Assembly (NCBI GenBank): GCA_016789605.1
Contig: JAEUQO010000214.1
Span: 1 to 33,307, forward strand
From: Acidobacteriota bacterium
GTDB taxonomy: Bacteria > Acidobacteriota > Blastocatellia > RBC074
Direction of reading: 5' to 3'
Length of the DNA stretch: 33,307 nucleotides
Position numbers and translations under genes: made by a program. Under the pieces are notes generated by a model. The model was not told where the DNA came from. It ran no database searches and saw nothing but the letters and a program-made list of their open reading frames with translations. Positions 29,034-33,307 of the stretch are shown here, in pieces. Position 1 is the first letter of the stretch; each line of letters opens with the position of its first letter.

Positions 29034-29936
29034 TTAGAGCGCTTCTGCGCCGCTGACGACTTCGATGATTTCGCGCGTGATCTTGGCTTGACGCACACGG
29101 TTCATCGTCAGGGTCAGCTTATCAACCACTTCGCCAGCGTTCTTGGTGGCGGAATCCATTGCGGTCATACGCGAGCCCAATTCCGAGGCCACCGATTCCA
29201 GCAACGCGTGATAAATCTGATTTTCGATCAACTTCGGCAACAGTTCGCTGAAAATCTGTGCTGCCGGTTGTTCATAGACATAATCCACCAGCGTTTCCGA
29301 CGCCGTTTCCGCCGTTTCGATGCGGCCAATGGGCAGCAACTGTTCGATGACAGGCTGTTGCGACAACGCCGATTTGAACTCGCTATAGAGCAGGTACACG
29401 CGATCAACCGGCGTTTCGGTGGATTTGTAATCCTCAACCAAGGCCTGACCGATCCTGGTCGCATCGGCTGCACTGACTTTGCCTGAGCCGGTGATGCCCA
29501 GATGTTCGCGGCGGGTGTTGACCGGACGGCGGCGGAAAAAGTCTGCCGCTTTGCGGCCAATCAGCACCAATTCCACTTCCTTGTCAGCGTTTTGCCGCAA
29601 GAAATCCTGTGTGGCTTTGAGCAGGTTGGTGTTGAACGCGCCGCACAATCCTTTGTCGGCGGTCACCACTGCCAGAATGACGCGCTCTTTGTTGCCTGCA
29701 CCGAGTTCACCGGCTTCGCGCTGGTGGCCGGTCAGCAACGGATCGCGCAATTCCGGCGCGCGGCGTGCCGCATCGCCCAGAATCTGCATCATCTTGGTCG
29801 TATACGGACGCGCCGCAGTCACGCGTTCCTGGGCGCGGCGCAAGCGGGCGGCGGCCACCATTTTCATTGCCTTGGTGATTTGCCGCATGTTCTTGACGGC
29901 GCGAACACGCCGTCTCAGGTCTTGTAAGCTAGGCAT
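29034..29936 (-). CDS. atpG: ATP synthase F1 subunit gamma
   Basis: 300 residues, normal length. Gamma is the central rotating shaft of F1 and couples proton flow to the catalytic alpha/beta hexamer. The N-terminal helix has the family pattern (L-R-R-R-V-R-A-V-K-N-M-R-Q-I-T-K-A-M-K-M-V) and the middle has T-A-D-K-G-L-C-G-A-F-N (about 93-103). The C-terminal helix has E-L-G-S-R-M-T-A-M-D-S-A-T-K-N-A and ends with R-Q-A-K-I-T-R-E-I-I-E-V-V. It lies 84 bases after atpA on the same strand. The usual next genes atpD and atpC are absent; a VanZ-like gene follows, so beta and epsilon must be encoded elsewhere in the genome. Confidence 0.97.
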   Translation of the reverse strand: MPSLQDLRRRVRAVKNMRQITKAMKMVAAARLRRAQERVTAARPYTTKMMQILGDAARRAPELRDPLLTGHQREAGELGAGNKERVILAVVTADKGLCGAFNTNLLKATQDFLRQNADKEVELVLIGRKAADFFRRRPVNTRREHLGITGSGKVSAADATRIGQALVEDYKSTETPVDRVYLLYSEFKSALSQQPVIEQLLPIGRIETAETASETLVDYVYEQPAAQIFSELLPKLIENQIYHALLESVASELGSRMTAMDSATKNAGEVVDKLTLTMNRVRQAKITREIIEVVSGAEAL

Positions 29937-30020
29937 AAGTTAAGGGAGCTGCTAAGCCGAGCAGCAGCAGATTGTCTTGCCAGTTTTGCCTGTCTGCCGC
30001 TCGGTCTCGAGGTTCGGTCA

Positions 30021-31625
<1,605 letters not shown>

Positions 31626-32168
31626 CTATGCATTCATCAACTTTTGTTTCATCTGGGCCAACTGACTCTTGATCGAGCCGTCATAGACCGTGCTGCCGAT
31701 GCGCGTCACGACGCCGCCGATGATGGCGGTGTCCGTGCGAAATTGCAGCCGTACGTCTTTGCCCGTGGCGGCTTTCAGTTTGTCGCGCAACATCGTTTTT
31801 TCCTGCTCGCTGATGGCGCGCGCGGTGGTGATTTCCGCCGACACGATATTGGTGCGCACATCCAGTTCGCGAGACAGCGCGCGCAACATTTGATCCAGGT
31901 TGTGCAACCGGCCATTGGCCAGCAACAACTGCAAAAAGTTGTTGCTGGTCGGACGAAACTGCAAGCGCGCCAACAAATCATTCAGCACGGCGCGTTTGCG
32001 TTCGACGGCCAACACCGGACTGGCGAACACATCGCGCAATTCCCCGTGCGACGCCAACATTTTTTCAAACTGGCTCAGTTCGGCCACGACTTCATTGGTT
32101 TCACGGCGTTCGGTGACCACATCGGCCAGCGCGCGCGCGTAACGATTGGAAATGGTGGTAACGCTCAT
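31626..32168 (-). CDS. atpH: ATP synthase F1 subunit delta (OSCP)
   Basis: 180 residues, standard for delta. Delta sits on top of F1 and ties it to the b-type stalk. It begins [12 protein letters not shown], the characteristic N-terminal helix, and ends with [20 protein letters not shown], the conserved C-terminal delta motif. The ATG at 32168 is separated by one base from the atpF stop codon, showing tight operon packing. Confidence 0.96.
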   Translation of the reverse strand: MSVTTISNRYARALADVVTERRETNEVVAELSQFEKMLASHGELRDVFASPVLAVERKRAVLNDLLARLQFRPTSNNFLQLLLANGRLHNLDQMLRALSRELDVRTNIVSAEITTARAISEQEKTMLRDKLKAATGKDVRLQFRTDTAIIGGVVTRIGSTVYDGSIKSQLAQMKQKLMNA

Positions 32169-32169
32169 A

Positions 32170-32739
32170 TCAGCTCACTTTCGACATTTCGTCCGCCATC
32201 CGCTGCAACATCTTGGCGTCGTCTTCGGGCTTCAATTCCTGGCGAATGATCTGTTCCGCCAAATCCACCGATTTGCTGGCGGCAAATTCGCGCAAATCTG
32301 AGAGCGCGACTTGTTTGGCGGTTTCGATTTCGCGTTGCGCCATCGTGCGCAGCTTTTCCGCATCGCGCTGGGCTTCGGCGTCCAGACGGGCGCGTTCGGC
32401 TTGGGCCTCGGTTTGCGCCTGGGTTTTGATTTCTGCCAGTTCGGCGTCCAGGCGGTTCAACCGCGCATCCAGTTCCGCGATTTTGGCGGTTGCGGCGGCT
32501 TTTTCCTTGGCGGCGCGTTCGAGCGTTGTGCGCACGGTGGCCAACCGTTCGGCGAAAAATTCGCGCGCCGGTTTGCGCAACAGCAAATACAACACAACGA
32601 TGAACAGGACCAGATTGACCAGCTTCGGAAACCCTGACGGCGATGTCCAGAATCCGCCTGACAACAACAACGGCTGATGATCGGCGAACAGAGCAGGGAG
32701 AAAGAGCGCGCTTGAGCGGAGTTGTGCAAGGTTTGTCAT
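32170..32739 (-). CDS. atpF: ATP synthase F0 subunit b
   Basis: 189 residues from the ATG at 32739. One N-terminal membrane helix (about 40-60, [17 protein letters not shown]) is followed by a long charged coiled coil rich in Ala, Glu and Arg, as in the peripheral stalk. A hydrophobic stretch before it (about 10-28) may be a cleavable or extra segment. The frame is open upstream into the b' gene, but that is antisense-like Pro/Arg-rich sequence and is not used. A GGAGGG lies 13 bases before the ATG, a little far. It starts 7 bases after the b' stop codon. Confidence 0.92.
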   Translation of the reverse strand: MTNLAQLRSSALFLPALFADHQPLLLSGGFWTSPSGFPKLVNLVLFIVVLYLLLRKPAREFFAERLATVRTTLERAAKEKAAATAKIAELDARLNRLDAELAEIKTQAQTEAQAERARLDAEAQRDAEKLRTMAQREIETAKQVALSDLREFAASKSVDLAEQIIRQELKPEDDAKMLQRMADEMSKVS

Positions 32740-32746
32740 TGGGGTG

Positions 32747-33226
32747 TTAGTTCCCTCCGGCGCTGACCGGGCGGTGCAGAATCTGTGTGGAAATGGTCGC
32801 TGCCATCGCCCGCGCCTCGGTTTCGAGGGTTTGTTTGGCGGTGGCGGCTTGCGCGGCGACTTCGGCCTTGGCCGCGGCAATTTGCGCCGCAGTGTCGGTT
32901 TTGACCTGCGCCAGCACTTCCTGCCGCGCGGCTTGCGCGTCGCGGCGCTGCGCTTCGAGGAACTGATAGGCTTCGGCACGCGCCGTGCTCAGCTTCGCTT
33001 CATATTGCTGCAAACGCGCTTCGTATTGCGCCAGCAATTGCTTGGCTTCGCCCAGCCGACCGGCACCCAGCCGTTCGCGCTCATCCAACATTTGATTGAT
33101 CGGTTTGAACAATGTGCGGTTGAGAATAAAAATCAGCACGAAGATCGAAATGAAGATAAACAAAAACGATCCATCAATGCTTAGCACACTGCCCGCCAAG
33201 GCCAGTATCAGGGTCAGGACGATCAC
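32747..33226 (-). CDS. ATP synthase F0 subunit b' (second b-type subunit)
   Basis: 159 residues. The N-terminal membrane segment (about 3-35, including [17 protein letters not shown]) is followed by the b-type motif P-I-N-Q-M-L-D-E-R and a coiled coil of A/E/Q/K repeats to the end. Together with atpF it forms a heterodimeric b/b' stalk, as in cyanobacteria, alphaproteobacteria and several other phyla. The start is GTG at 33226; AAGGAG lies upstream but 13 bases away, so the exact start is less certain. The atpB and atpE genes expected upstream are beyond the window; the last 81 bases show no gene. Confidence 0.9.
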   Translation of the reverse strand: MIVLTLILALAGSVLSIDGSFLFIFISIFVLIFILNRTLFKPINQMLDERERLGAGRLGEAKQLLAQYEARLQQYEAKLSTARAEAYQFLEAQRRDAQAARQEVLAQVKTDTAAQIAAAKAEVAAQAATAKQTLETEARAMAATISTQILHRPVSAGGN

Positions 33227-33307
33227 GCAGGTTTCGCCGCTCCTTTGCCAGAAAAAAGTTCTACTGCACAGTCAGCTATGGTGATTAAAACGCTGAATTT
33301 TTAAGCC

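Overview
The window most likely comes from a diderm bacterium of the phylum Acidobacteriota, probably class Blastocatellia. The evidence is the acidobacterial C-terminal domain type (TIGR03437) on a secreted sugar dehydrogenase, an Omp85/TamB-type envelope protein, an ATP synthase operon with two b-type stalk subunits and no beta/epsilon genes behind gamma, and generally GC-rich coding DNA. This is inference from protein families; no rRNA or other marker is present.

Left part (1-13.5 kb), ordinary chromosome. There is the tail of a sialidase-like protein. A minus-strand group follows: a small membrane protein, CorA, a secreted hypothetical, and a zinc-ribbon/DUF4870 membrane protein. Then comes one very large minus-strand gene (2962-9660) that joins a TamB-like inner-membrane/periplasmic protein to a TamA/BamA-like POTRA plus beta-barrel protein in one reading frame. 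Divergent from it are selB and a secreted sialate-O-acetylesterase-like enzyme, closed by a strong intrinsic terminator.

Middle part (13.57-25.16 kb), accessory island. It lies between two copies of a 99-bp direct repeat (2 mismatches) made of the ribosome-binding site and first 89 bases of an SDR oxidoreductase gene. The left copy is a dead stub and the right copy is the intact gene, so about 11.4 kb sits inside what was one SDR locus. The island holds: a long leader with alternative hairpins; a 1958-residue secreted RHS/YD-repeat protein with a DUF4329-like (HTHG) C-terminal domain; a stop/start-overlapping small lipoprotein (likely immunity); a second, 5'-truncated RHS tip with a phospholipase-A2-like domain, broken by a nonsense codon and a 219-bp MITE with 9-bp target duplications; a translationally coupled secreted WD40-type propeller protein (candidate immunity); an IS66-type transposase N-terminal stub; and a decayed second WD40 gene. 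This looks like a polymorphic-toxin locus with a main RHS gene followed by a displaced orphan toxin/immunity cassette and debris of older ones.

Right part (25.1-33.3 kb), chromosome again: the intact SDR gene, a secreted PQQ-type sugar dehydrogenase with TIGR03437 domain, a small unknown gene behind a possible interspersed repeat, and on the minus strand the ATP synthase genes b', b, delta, alpha, gamma followed by a VanZ-like gene. No tRNA, rRNA or CRISPR array was seen.
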